A stretch of DNA of 36,556 nt from CAYUIS01 sp964444825 (GTDB lineage Bacteria; Chloroflexota; Anaerolineae; B4-G1), in NCBI GenBank assembly GCA_964444825.1, contig CAYUIS010000042.1, positions 1-36,556 of the forward strand, given 5' to 3'. Both the position numbers and the translations under genes were made by a program. The notes under the pieces were generated by a model. That model was not told where the DNA came from and did not search any database. It saw only the letters and a list, made by a program, of their open reading frames with translations. Position 1 is the stretch's first letter. Each line of letters starts with the position of its first letter. Shown one piece after another: positions 22,197-31,275 of the stretch.

Positions 22197-23165
22197 CTAT
22201 CCAAGCAAGTTCAATTCGCGCCGCAGGCGGGGGAATTCTCCACCCCCCTCCTCTTTTACTCCCGTATCGAAAAAGCCGGTGACCTCTGTGTACTGCTCGT
22301 CGGTCAGGTCAAAATCAAAGGCGGCGAGTGTGGCCTCCAACTGACCTGCAGAACTGACCCCCACGATTGGACACGTGGTTGCTGGGGAATACCGCACCCA
22401 GGCGATGGCCAGTTGAGCCGGGTGAAGACCGTGATCGGCGGCGAACTGGTTGAACCGTTCAAGAGACTCGCCGTACTTGTCGAGCCAGGCCGGGATACGC
22501 CGATCGGTCTTTCCACGCGAGTCGTCCGGGATCGGTCCACCGATCTTGTATTTGCCGGCCAGGATGCCCATCATCAGCGGACGATACACAGTGATTGCCA
22601 CGTTTTCAGCGACCGCCTGGGGCAGCACTTCTACCTCAACACCCCGCTCGATCAGATTGTAGGGAATCTGGTTGCAGACCAGCTTGGGCCAGCCGTTGCG
22701 CGCGGCGATACCGTTCGAGTGGGCGAACAACCAGGCGGAATAGTTGCAGCAGCCCACGTAGCGCGCCTTGCCCTGTTCGACCACGACACTCAACGCCTCC
22801 ATGATCTCCCGGGGGTTCATCCCCTCTCGTGGCCAGTGGATCATGTAGAGATCGACGTATTCTATCTGCATTCGCGCTAGACTCTCATCAATGCTCTCCA
22901 GAATACTCTTGGCATCTGTTCCCCTGTGAACCTTTGTGCCGATGAACAGATTGTCACGCCGGCCCTTGAGGATGTGCCCCAAGATCTCCTCCGTGTAGCC
23001 ATCCTCGTACATCGCTGCCGTATCGATGAAGGTGACACCGTGATCTATCGCGGTTCCCAAGATGCGATCCGACTCTGCCTGGTCGCACCGCCGGCCAAAC
23101 ATCATCGTGCCCAGGCACATCTCGGAGACGGTTTCACCTGTACTACCAAGTCTAGCGTATTTCAT
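22197..23165 (-). CDS. Aldo/keto reductase
   Basis: The 322-aa product is an AKR barrel with the full catalytic tetrad: Asp48 and Tyr53 (FIDTAAMYEDGYTEEILG), Lys78 (FIGTKVH) and His110 (LYMIHWP). The NADPH-binding end of the barrel is VYRPLMMGILAGKY and CPIVGVSSAGQLEATLAA. It begins MKYARLGSTGETVSEMCLG, as do the Kvbeta/YhdN-like members, and reduces carbonyl compounds with NAD(P)H; the substrate is unknown. GGAGAGGGTGAAGAA lies before the ATG at 23165. The lipid kinase gene on the same strand ends 14 nt upstream of its start, so they are cotranscribed. Confidence 0.9.
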   Translation of the reverse strand: MKYARLGSTGETVSEMCLGTMMFGRRCDQAESDRILGTAIDHGVTFIDTAAMYEDGYTEEILGHILKGRRDNLFIGTKVHRGTDAKSILESIDESLARMQIEYVDLYMIHWPREGMNPREIMEALSVVVEQGKARYVGCCNYSAWLFAHSNGIAARNGWPKLVCNQIPYNLIERGVEVEVLPQAVAENVAITVYRPLMMGILAGKYKIGGPIPDDSRGKTDRRIPAWLDKYGESLERFNQFAADHGLHPAQLAIAWVRYSPATTCPIVGVSSAGQLEATLAAFDFDLTDEQYTEVTGFFDTGVKEEGGGEFPRLRRELNLLG

Positions 23166-23179
23166 TTCTTCACCCTCTC

Positions 23180-24091
23180 CTATTCCGAGCTTGCCGAAAC
23201 TGGCACAATCACCTGCAACTGGCCGGGCAGGGTCGTGTATTCGATGTTCGTCGCTGAAAGATCAAACAGCTCGCCATCGGCCTGGATGGGGGTGGGAGGG
23301 GCGCACTCGATGGTCAAACGGGTTGTACGCTCGTACACAATCTCTGGCTGATCGACGTGGCTGCCGTCAAAAGTGGTTGGCAACAGACGCATCAGCCTGA
23401 GACGCCCGACCTGGCCCGCGAACACAAAATCAAGATAGCCATCGTCCGGTTCGGCGCGCGGTGTCATCCAAAACGCCCCTCCGGTACGGCGGTTATTGCC
23501 CACAGAGACCAGCGTGATCGGGCCCTCGTACTCCCCACCATCCCAGACCAGGCGTGCGTGCCAAGGCTTGTGACCGAGGATGGTCTTGACCGCTGCCAGG
23601 ATGTAGCGGGGCGTACCCTTGATCCGCTTCATCGCTCTCTCGGTGATGGTCACCATGGGTTCGAGCCCAATCGCCGAGTTGTTATCAAAGAAGCGACCAT
23701 TCACACACCCCAAGTCAATCAGGCGCGTATGTCCGGCCAGTATGGTCTGGCAAGCTGGACCAACCTCCTTGTCCATGCCCAGCATATCTGCGAAATCATC
23801 GGCCGAACCGAGGGGGATGACGCCCAATGGGCCAACACCCCCGGTGGTGGTTGCCTGCATCAGGCCGTTGACCACCTCGCTGATGCTTCCATCACCACCG
23901 GCAGCGACGATGGGCGAAAAGCCCGCCATCGCAGCCTCCCGGGCCAGGTCAATTGCGTGTCCTGGCCCAGCGGTGATTGCCAGCTCATAGTCTAGATCAA
24001 GCTTCTGGCACGCCTGCTCGATATCGGGAATGGCCGCTTGAGCTTTCCAACGGCCCGCATATGGATTAACAATGATCTTGGCTTGCGACAT
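23180..24091 (-). CDS. Diacylglycerol kinase-family lipid kinase (YegS/DgkB type)
   Basis: The 303-aa product has the DAG-kinase catalytic fold: IIVNPYAGRWKA at 6-17, VAAGGDGSISEVVNGL with the GGDGS nucleotide loop at 65-69, and VIPLGSADDFADMLG at 91-105 (usually PLGTxNDFA). The second domain shows FDNNSAIGLEPMVTIT and PIQADGELFDLSATNIEY. The family phosphorylates diacylglycerol or related lipids with ATP at the membrane. The ATG at 24091 follows GGAGGTGGGG; the frame stays open upstream but that would add 58 unlikely residues. A promoter (TTGCGC, 17 bp, TATCAT) lies just upstream, giving a short leader. Confidence 0.88.
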   Translation of the reverse strand: MSQAKIIVNPYAGRWKAQAAIPDIEQACQKLDLDYELAITAGPGHAIDLAREAAMAGFSPIVAAGGDGSISEVVNGLMQATTTGGVGPLGVIPLGSADDFADMLGMDKEVGPACQTILAGHTRLIDLGCVNGRFFDNNSAIGLEPMVTITERAMKRIKGTPRYILAAVKTILGHKPWHARLVWDGGEYEGPITLVSVGNNRRTGGAFWMTPRAEPDDGYLDFVFAGQVGRLRLMRLLPTTFDGSHVDQPEIVYERTTRLTIECAPPTPIQADGELFDLSATNIEYTTLPGQLQVIVPVSASSE

Positions 24092-24112
24092 TTTTCCCCA
24101 CCTCCACCCCAT

Positions 24113-24141
24113 ATGATAGCCAAAATCGTGTTTCTGCGCAA
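24113..24141 (-). promoter_or_regulatory. Promoter of the lipid kinase/aldo-keto reductase genes
   Basis: On the minus strand TTGCGC (24141-24136) and TATCAT (24118-24113) are separated by 17 bp. The predicted start is close to the ribosome binding site of the kinase gene, leaving a leader of about 15 nt. Confidence 0.45.
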
Positions 24142-24257
24142 CTGCGGAGCAGACTGAGAAAAGCGAGCGTGTCACGCTGGAGACAAGGAATAAGGGGGCA
24201 GGACGGGCTGGTGGATGTTGGATAATGGGGGGGAACTCTGCCGGAAAGCACCCGGCG

Positions 24258-24286
24258 TTGCTCATCTACAGCGAGTGTGCTATAAT
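24258..24286 (+). promoter_or_regulatory. Promoter of the TPR protein gene
   Basis: TTGCTC (24258-24263), 17 bp and TATAAT (24281-24286) with an upstream TGC extension form a good housekeeping-type promoter about 95 nt before the start codon. Confidence 0.6.
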
Positions 24287-24380
24287 CGACTGCGAGTCGT
24301 CGTTCGTGCATCTACCGGGGCGGATCCCATAACCCTAAACATCCCAGCAGGCGGCCTCGATGAGCGAAGGAGCAAAATCA

Positions 24381-25052
24381 ATGACCCAAAAGCAGATCAG
24401 GCCAGGGGACCGCCGCAAGGCAGAGGATTACGTACAGCAGGGCATTCGCGCTTATCAGGAATGGGACATTGACCAGGCGATCGAGTGCTTCCAGGCTGCT
24501 GTGCGTTTCGTTCCCAATGAGCCGGACTATTTGCTAAACCTGGCCCGGGTGTTGGCTCGCAGCGGGGACTATGATCAGGCATTAAAGGCATTGGCCAAGT
24601 TTATAGAGCTAAAGCCCGAGTCTTCCCTGACGAATCGCTTCCAATTGCTCTTTGGCAGCGGGATGGACGACGTGGAGCAAACGCTCACAGATAAGATGAG
24701 TGAGGCAGAGCTGTCGATCGAGGAAATTGGCGCCGCCATTCAGATGTGGCTGGAGTATCGTATTGCCCTGGGAAGTGAGCAGCTCATCCTACGGAAACCG
24801 GAAACCTGGGCAGCGGCGCTCGACTACACCGTGCGCAAAGTCAACCTGCGCCCTGCGACACGGCGCGAACTTGCCGAATTCTACGGCATCAGCGAGAGCG
24901 CTCTGCAGGATCGCCGTGACGACCTGGTGGAGACGCTCGACGTGATGCCGTGCGACTATCGCTACTTTGCGGGCAAGGAGAATCCGCTGGATAAACTGGT
25001 CGAGGCAGCCGAGTTGTTGGAGCGGCTGGAGGCCCGTTTCGACGAACCGTAG
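24381..25052 (+). CDS. TPR protein with C-terminal helix-turn-helix-like domain
   Basis: The 223-aa product starts with two tetratricopeptide repeats at about residues 12-78 (AEDYVQQGIRAYQEWDIDQA, NEPDYLLNLARVLARSGDYDQALKALAKF). Residues 130-195 (YRIALGSEQLILRKPETWAA, RRELAEFYGISESALQDRRDDLVETL) resemble the DUF6398-like segment with a helix-turn-helix that chooses between repeats of a motif in related TPR and SEC-C proteins. The role is likely protein or nucleic-acid binding. ATG 24381 follows AAGGAG at good spacing; ATG 24360 lacks a ribosome binding site and would add seven residues. It is convergent with the histidine kinase, with 23 nt between them. Confidence 0.75.
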   Translation: MTQKQIRPGDRRKAEDYVQQGIRAYQEWDIDQAIECFQAAVRFVPNEPDYLLNLARVLARSGDYDQALKALAKFIELKPESSLTNRFQLLFGSGMDDVEQTLTDKMSEAELSIEEIGAAIQMWLEYRIALGSEQLILRKPETWAAALDYTVRKVNLRPATRRELAEFYGISESALQDRRDDLVETLDVMPCDYRYFAGKENPLDKLVEAAELLERLEARFDEP

Positions 25053-25075
25053 GCCAATCTCAGGAGCAAAGCCTG

Positions 25076-28000
25076 CTAGACCACTGGGATTGTGAAGGCA
25101 AAAGTACTCCCTTTGCCCAATTCGCTCTCAACCCAGATCTGTCCCCCCTGTAGTTCCACCAGGCTCTTGGTGATCACCAGTCCCAATCCAGTGCCACTCT
25201 CGCTACGTACGGCGGGGTTTTCGGAACGGAAATACTTGGTAAAGAGTCGCTCTTGATCACCGGGCGACATCCCTACTCCGGTGTCGGTCACCGAACACAC
25301 CACGAACCCATTCTGACTCCCAACCCCTTCACCATCCGGCCATCTCTGAGCGCGCACCGTGATCCGCCCCCCTTCAGGCGTATACTTGTGGGCATTGCTC
25401 ACCAGATTGGTCAGAATCTGCACCAGCCGGTCCCGATCTGCCCTGACGTGGGGCAACTCAGGGGCGACATCCACCTCCAATGGCTGCTGCTTGGATTCAA
25501 TCTGCCCGCGGATCGTCCCCAGCGCGGTCTCGATGACCTGCTCGAAGGATACGTCCGTCAGACTGATCCTTATGCGGCCACTCTCAATTCGGGAGACATC
25601 CAGCAAGCTGGATACCAGAGCATCCATACGCTCTATGTTTGAGTGGATGGTACTGAGAAAGTCTCGCTGGGTGTCGGTGAGTTCGCCAGCTACCCCCTTG
25701 GACAACAGATCCGTGTAGCCCTTCATCGAAGTCATCGGCTGTTTGAGTTCGTGGGAGACGAAGGAGACAAACTCGGTCTTGGCATCGTTCGCACGGCGCG
25801 CCTGGTCAAAGAGGCGCGCGTTGTCGATGGCGATCGCGGCGTGGTCGGCAAGGCGGACGACAAAATCCAGTGCCACCTGGTCAATAACAGTCTCCTGTGA
25901 AGACTCCAAGGCAATGACGCCAATGATCTGATCCTCGCGCAAGATAGGCACAATCAACTGGGCCGTCATTCCCGGCACCACGTCCACAAAGTCAGGGTCG
26001 TTCTCTGCATCACTCACAAGTTCAGCCTTGCCCGTCCGTACCACTCGCCCAATAATCCCCTGATCCAGCGGCCATAGCTCCTCTTCGTAGGCTGATATCC
26101 ACTCCTCTGGATACCCCCGACTGGCCAGGAAACGCAGCCCTCTCGTCCCGTCCTCGGCCTTTGCAACCACGGCCACGAGTCCCACCTCGGCCTCCGTCAT
26201 ACGAAGCGCCCAATCCAGCGTCAGTTTCATCACTCTGTCATAGTCGAGCGTGTCGTTCAACTCTCGGTCAATGAGCTGCATCATCGATAGCTCTTCGACC
26301 CGCGAAGCGAGGGCCTGATCGGTCTGGGTGAAGAGACGGGCATTCTCGATGGAGACGGCAGCGTTGGCCGCAAAGGCGGTTAGCAGGCGGGCGTCATCCT
26401 CATCAAAGGGTCCCCCATCACGCCGGTTGAGAAGCTGGAGAGCGCCGATGGTGATCCCCCGGCTAATCATCGGCACGCACAGCACGGAACTGGTGATGAA
26501 TCCAGTCCTGTCGTCCATATCCTTATACCAGCGCTGGTCGGTGCGCGCATCTTTGATGATGACGGGCGTGCCTTCCTGCACCACCGACCCAACAATGCCC
26601 GTGCCAAAGGGAAGACGGGTGCCCACGAGATCGGCAGAGCCCGGACCAGCGGTCACCTCAAAGACCAGTTCGCCCGAATCCAGATCAACCAGCACCAGGG
26701 ATCCAGCCTCCGCTGCGAGAAGCTCGACCGCCTTGACCATAATCAAGTTGAGCACGGCTGGCAGATCGAGCGTCGAGGTGATCACGCCGCCAACCTCATT
26801 GAGGACGGTTAACTGCTGCGCGCGTTCCTCCATCGCCTGATAGAGGTGTGCCTTGTCTATGATTGCAGCAGCCTGGTCAGCGATAGCGGAGAATATCTGC
26901 AATTGCTCGCCAGAGTATGTCACGCCCGGCTCGAAGCTGGAGACATTCATCACGCCAATCACCCGATCACCCGCGTTGAGAGGTGCTCCCATCCAGGCCC
27001 GGCCCGGCCGCCCTCCCGGCGTGATTCCGCGGCTCACACACTCTTGCATGTACTCAGCGGTGACGATCGGCCGCCCGGTTCGAACAATCTCGCCCGTCAG
27101 TCCAATATCCACCGACCACTCGTCATCCTTGTACAGCCGCTCGCCCTCCTCCACGTAGAACGCGAACGAGAGGGTCTCTTTCTCTGGGTTGTACAGGGCA
27201 ATATAGAAACTGTTGGCATCGATGACGCGCCCCATCTGGGCGTATACCAACTCCATCAGATCATCCACATCCATTGAAAAGCTGACCGCCTGCCCAACCC
27301 ACCGCAGAACGTCAACCTCCGTCATTCTCCGCTCCAGGTCGCTAAAGAGGCGCGCTTTTTCGAGCGCCACCGCAATCTGAGAGCCCAGAGACTCGAGCAT
27401 GGATAGATCATCCGAGGAGAATGGGGCACCATCAGCTTTGGGGCCCATCGTGACCCAGCCACGCCCAGACACCGGGATGAACAACCCAGGACGCAGCAGC
27501 TCCAGCGCATCGGCTTCTTCCTCCAGACCCGGCGGCAGTGGGAGATCGGGCGAGAGATACACGCTCTCACGCTGTTGGAGCATATGATCGGCGACCGGCC
27601 CCTGTCGGGTGAACGTCACGGAGGGAAACGGCCTGTTGCCGATAGGATGAGGCACATAACGTCCACTTCGCATATCGTGCAAGAACAACGCCGCGAACTC
27701 TGGCTTCCAACCCAACTCAAACGTCTCATTCAGGGCTTTTAGAACCGAAGGCAACCCTGTGGTCTCTGTCAGCCGATCGACAAAGAAATCCACTGCATGG
27801 CGCTGATCGACCGCCTCCCGCATAAAGAAACGATCCACCGCATCCTGGATACGCGCCCGCGCCGGATTGAGGAGCAGGGCCAACAAGAATACAAACACGC
27901 CCAGGACAATGGGGTTATTGGCTGGTAACGTCATACCAAACACACTGCTGATCACATACAGGATCAGAAAATAGACCGCAACGACGGCAACGCTCAAAAC

Positions 28001-29080
28001 GGCATAGACCACACCCCGGCCGATCACCATGTTCATGTCGAATAGACGATAGCGCAGAATGGCATAGGCAGTGGAGAGGGGAAAGAAAACCAACCAGGGT
28101 AGCAGGAGCGACGGCGGGAAGAGTCCCTCAATGAATCGAAAGACGATAAACCAGATCGCAATAGGGCCAAAAGCCACCAGGCTCCCCCACAGAATTGTAC
28201 GCGCCTGTGACTTTACAATAGGCGACTCGGAGTAGCGAAGCCGATTGAACATCATCACCAGAACAAGCAGCACGCCCAGGCTGGCAAGCGTAAAGGCTGC
28301 CAGCCAAGAGCCAAAGTAGGCCGTGGGCTTTTGAAAGTTCACAACTGTATACTGGTTGACGATGGCAATGACCACTCCTGGCAAGTAGAGCAAGTAGCCG
28401 AGCTCGGGAACACGATCGAGGGTCCGCGTTCGGAGAGGGAATATCAAGGCCAGGTGGGCGAGAACGCTGCCCAGCAGGGAGACTGCGATGATCCAAAGAC
28501 GGGGAAATCTATGAGTGGTATACAGGTCGAACAATAGACCCACGCCCAAGGCGACTATTGCACACAACAGAGCGAACACCTGTCCGCCCGGATCGCGGCG
28601 TCGGGATAGGAGCACCCAGGCGCCGATTCCCAGATAGATCAGTCCTATGCCGTAGGGAAGGACAAAATAGCCGAGAAAACTACCGGTCGGTATGGGCTCC
28701 AGCGACACCTCAACGTCACGCAACTGGCCCTCACCGTCCCGAGCCGTCACAGTGACCGTGTCTCCCACGTCGTGCAGAGACAGTTCGCGCATCAGGGCGG
28801 TGGCGCCATCCAGCAGACGACCGTCAAGCGCGACCAAATGATCCGGGATGGTCAGTCCAGCGGCATATCCGGCCCAATCTGGATTTCCCGACTCGTTGAC
28901 AATCAGGGTTGGCTCAGTGAACAGGCCCAGGAAAGGGGTCCGGGCAGTCTGCACAGCCAGCACAGCCGCCGCCAGCAGAACAAGGACCGTGGCAACCAGC
29001 ACTGCCAACACAAACCAAGTCTGTGGGGGTGTCCTGTCCTGGGAGCTCTGATGCGCTTGGGAACCGTTTATGTCTCCCAC
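25076..29080 (-). CDS. Membrane histidine kinase with PDZ-like sensor domain and four GAF domains
   Basis: The 1334-aa product has, in order: one transmembrane helix (FVLAVLVATVLVLLAAAVLA), a PDZ-like extracytoplasmic domain (WAGYAAGLTIPDHLVALDGR, DVGDTVTVTARDGEGQLRDV), a multi-pass membrane region (residues about 135-370), four GAF domains, and a kinase core. The HisKA motif is FVSFVSHELKQPM with His1110; the ATPase has NLVSNAHKYTPEGG, DTGVGM and GTGLGLVITKSLVEL. GTG 29080 follows GAGGT; the frame opens at TTG 29143 but a -10-like TACAAT overlaps that region. Four GAFs suggest several ligand or protein inputs besides the PDZ sensor. No response regulator is adjacent; the receiver at 5558 is a weak candidate. 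The 25-codon peptide upstream is on the same strand. Confidence 0.87.
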   Translation of the reverse strand: MGDINGSQAHQSSQDRTPPQTWFVLAVLVATVLVLLAAAVLAVQTARTPFLGLFTEPTLIVNESGNPDWAGYAAGLTIPDHLVALDGRLLDGATALMRELSLHDVGDTVTVTARDGEGQLRDVEVSLEPIPTGSFLGYFVLPYGIGLIYLGIGAWVLLSRRRDPGGQVFALLCAIVALGVGLLFDLYTTHRFPRLWIIAVSLLGSVLAHLALIFPLRTRTLDRVPELGYLLYLPGVVIAIVNQYTVVNFQKPTAYFGSWLAAFTLASLGVLLVLVMMFNRLRYSESPIVKSQARTILWGSLVAFGPIAIWFIVFRFIEGLFPPSLLLPWLVFFPLSTAYAILRYRLFDMNMVIGRGVVYAVLSVAVVAVYFLILYVISSVFGMTLPANNPIVLGVFVFLLALLLNPARARIQDAVDRFFMREAVDQRHAVDFFVDRLTETTGLPSVLKALNETFELGWKPEFAALFLHDMRSGRYVPHPIGNRPFPSVTFTRQGPVADHMLQQRESVYLSPDLPLPPGLEEEADALELLRPGLFIPVSGRGWVTMGPKADGAPFSSDDLSMLESLGSQIAVALEKARLFSDLERRMTEVDVLRWVGQAVSFSMDVDDLMELVYAQMGRVIDANSFYIALYNPEKETLSFAFYVEEGERLYKDDEWSVDIGLTGEIVRTGRPIVTAEYMQECVSRGITPGGRPGRAWMGAPLNAGDRVIGVMNVSSFEPGVTYSGEQLQIFSAIADQAAAIIDKAHLYQAMEERAQQLTVLNEVGGVITSTLDLPAVLNLIMVKAVELLAAEAGSLVLVDLDSGELVFEVTAGPGSADLVGTRLPFGTGIVGSVVQEGTPVIIKDARTDQRWYKDMDDRTGFITSSVLCVPMISRGITIGALQLLNRRDGGPFDEDDARLLTAFAANAAVSIENARLFTQTDQALASRVEELSMMQLIDRELNDTLDYDRVMKLTLDWALRMTEAEVGLVAVVAKAEDGTRGLRFLASRGYPEEWISAYEEELWPLDQGIIGRVVRTGKAELVSDAENDPDFVDVVPGMTAQLIVPILREDQIIGVIALESSQETVIDQVALDFVVRLADHAAIAIDNARLFDQARRANDAKTEFVSFVSHELKQPMTSMKGYTDLLSKGVAGELTDTQRDFLSTIHSNIERMDALVSSLLDVSRIESGRIRISLTDVSFEQVIETALGTIRGQIESKQQPLEVDVAPELPHVRADRDRLVQILTNLVSNAHKYTPEGGRITVRAQRWPDGEGVGSQNGFVVCSVTDTGVGMSPGDQERLFTKYFRSENPAVRSESGTGLGLVITKSLVELQGGQIWVESELGKGSTFAFTIPVV

Positions 29081-29171
29081 GTCACCTACCTCACGTAGCG
29101 TCCGACAGTTGCCCGACGACGTTATTGTAACACAGATAGACAAAATCGCCAGTCTTTAGCCACGCCTTGGT

Positions 29172-29249
29172 TTAGAATCTATCCGTAAACTCGCTCAAAT
29201 CCATTTCAGCCTGACTTTGGACTACCGGACCTGTCACCGGATCTTTCAT
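29172..29249 (-). CDS. 25-aa peptide upstream of the histidine kinase
   Basis: On the minus strand AAAGGAGG lies 7 nt before ATG 29249, followed by 25 codons (MKDPVTGPVV ... DLSEFTDRF) and TAA at 29174-29172. It ends 91 nt upstream of the kinase start. A near-perfect ribosome binding site before so short a frame is unlikely by chance. The peptide is acidic, without signal peptide or Cys. It could be a signalling peptide, a regulatory leader, or a non-functional start. I do not recognise a family. Confidence 0.5.
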   Translation of the reverse strand: MKDPVTGPVVQSQAEMDLSEFTDRF

Positions 29250-29307
29250 AGCAGTGCCTCCTTTCCTGTTCAGAAGGTGCTCTGCCATAGGCATAACAGA
29301 CTATTAC

Positions 29308-29352
29308 GTTTTGGCGGTAACAGACCTCCTACAACTATCAAGTTTTGGCGGT
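29308..29352. promoter_or_regulatory. Two GTTTTGGCGGT direct repeats in the divergent spacer
   Basis: GTTTTGGCGGTAAC (29308-29321) and GTTTTGGCGGTCAC (29342-29355) share 13 of 14 bases and sit 34 bp apart, between the minus-strand peptide gene and the plus-strand secreted-protein promoter. The arrangement resembles binding sites for one regulator acting in both directions. Confidence 0.45.
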
Positions 29353-29377
29353 CACGTGACATAGCACAAAAATCCTA

Positions 29378-29406
29378 TTGACTTTTCGCAGAATTTCAGG
29401 TAAAGT
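29378..29406 (+). promoter_or_regulatory. Promoter of the three-repeat secreted protein gene
   Basis: TTGACT (29378-29383), 17 bp and TAAAGT (29401-29406) lie downstream of the GTTTTGGCGGT repeats. The leader to ATG 29526 is about 110 nt. Confidence 0.5.
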
Positions 29407-29525
29407 AATAACAGCTGATTCTCGATGATGAACAGACCACGTTAACAGCAAAACTTCTGGTGCCATATATTGCCCAGGCAAACGATCAAGCTGCGTGGAG
29501 GGGGCACGAAAAGGGAGAGGTCGAG

Positions 29526-31174
29526 ATGAGTGGAAAGTGCAAGTCCCGTACCGCGTGGTGGGTCATAGGATCGCTCTTGCTGGGAGTCGCAGGGGCATTG
29601 TGTTGGCTGTCGGAACAGCCTGCTCAGGCCGACTGGGACATAATACCAACGCCTGGGGAAGGGGGAATCTGTGTGGATTCCGGAGATTCTCCGCTCGTGC
29701 CTCTGCCCCTTCCTGCGGAAGACCCCACTGCCTTCAATCCATTAAGCGGCATGTCGCTCGATCAGATAAAGCAGGCAGCTCAGACCTTGACGCCACAGGC
29801 AGCGGCTCTGTCAAGTGCCGTAGACATCCAGTTCCACAACCTGTATCCCGGTACGACGTTGGACGGACCGACGGCTGCGACATCGGTCACTATCCAAACC
29901 AGTCTGTGCGTACAGGATATGTGGGTGCAGTTCATTCTACCGGCCCAGTTGAAAGGCGGAGCCAAGTTCGGCTATGCGCTCAAGTCCCCGTCATCCGTCG
30001 TGGATCATTTGCGTGACTGGGTGAGGTTTCCATTCCCAGCGCTCACTGGCACAGCCACCGCCGGTATCGGGCTGGACGGCTTTGCCGAAGGAGTGCATCC
30101 ATTCACCTGGGTCATCGGGCATGGCGACACTGTCCTGCTAACCCAAGATGGATTCTTTGCGGTCGGAGCGTGTTGCTGTGAGGGATCCTGTTCCACCTCA
30201 GGTGAGGCGTCATCCCCATCTCCGTCTCTTGCTCTCAACCACCTCCCGCCGGAGAGCTCCACAGCGTTCAATCCACTGGCCAACATGTCGCTCGATGAGA
30301 TCAAATCGGCAGCCCAGACTCTGGCACCGGAGGCAGCGAGCCTGGCGGGCACTCTGGACATCCAGTTCCACAATCTGCATCCCGCCACGACGTTGGATGG
30401 GCCGACGGCGGCGACCTCGGTCACCATTCAAAGCAATCTGTGCCTGGAGGATATGTGGGCACACATCATCTTGCCGGCTCAGTTGAAGGGCGGGGCCAAG
30501 TTCGGCTATGCGCTCAAGTCTCCGGCTCGCGTCGTGGATTTTTTGCGCGACTGGGTGAGGTTTCCATTCCCAGCGGTGAACGGCACGGCTAGCGCCAGCA
30601 TTGGGTTGGATGGCTTTGCCGAAGGGGTGTATCCCTTCACGTGGATCGTCGGTCAAGGCGATACCGTCCTGATGACCCAGGATGGATCCTTTACGGTCGG
30701 GGGATGTTGCTGTGGGGAAGCTTCTTCCACGGCAAGCAGAGCACCGTCTGCAACCCTCAATCCACTGGCCGGTATGTCGCTCGATGAGATCAAATCGGCA
30801 GCCCAGGCTCTGTCACCAGAGGCAGCGAGTCTGGCGGGCACTCTGGATATCCAGTTTCACAACCTGTATCCCGCCACGACGTTGAGTGGACCGACAGCGA
30901 TGACGTCTGTTACTGTCCAGAGCAGCTCCTGCCTGGAGGATATGTGGGCTCACTTCATCTTGCCGGCTCAGTTGAAGGGCGGAGCCAAGTTCGCCCACGC
31001 GAGCAAGTCTCCGGCTCGCGTCGTGGATCACTTGTCTGACTGGGTGAGGTTTCCATTCCCGGCGGTGAACGGCACGGCTAGCGCCAGCATCGGGTTGGAT
31101 GGCTTTGCCGAAGGGGTGTATCCCTTCACGTGGATCATTGGTCAAGGCGATACCGTCTTGATGACCCAGGATGG
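29526..31174 (+). CDS. Secreted three-repeat protein with Cys-triplet linkers (N-terminal part, broken by gap)
   Basis: The 549 visible residues begin with a signal peptide (SRTAWWVIGSLLLGVAGALC, cleavage after AQA at about 36). Three repeats of about 150 residues follow, starting NPLSGMSLDQIK (71), NPLANMSLDEIK (249) and NPLAGMSLDEIK (412). Each contains DIQFHNLYP, ILPAQLKGGAKF, DWVRFPFPA and GLDGFAEGV, and ends in DTVLxTQDG. Linkers after repeats 1 and 2 carry CCC triplets (GACCCEGSC, GGCCCGEAS). Repeats 2 and 3 are nearly identical in DNA. The family is unknown to me; an adhesive or sheath role fits. ATG 29526 follows GGGAGAGG. The gap begins right after the third DTVLMTQDG, so more copies may be missing. 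Confidence 0.8.
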
Positions 31175-31274
31175 NNNNNNNNNNNNNNNNNNNNNNNNNN
31201 NNNNNNNNNNNNNNNNNNNNNNNNNNNNNNNNNNNNNNNNNNNNNNNNNNNNNNNNNNNNNNNNNNNNNNNNNN
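31175..31274. other. Assembly gap (100 N) inside a repeat protein
   Basis: Exactly 100 N at the position where the next Cys-triplet linker should begin. The frames on either side do not match over 100 nt, so the real length is different. Collapse of near-identical repeats is the likely cause. Confidence 0.98.
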
Positions 31275-31275
31275 G

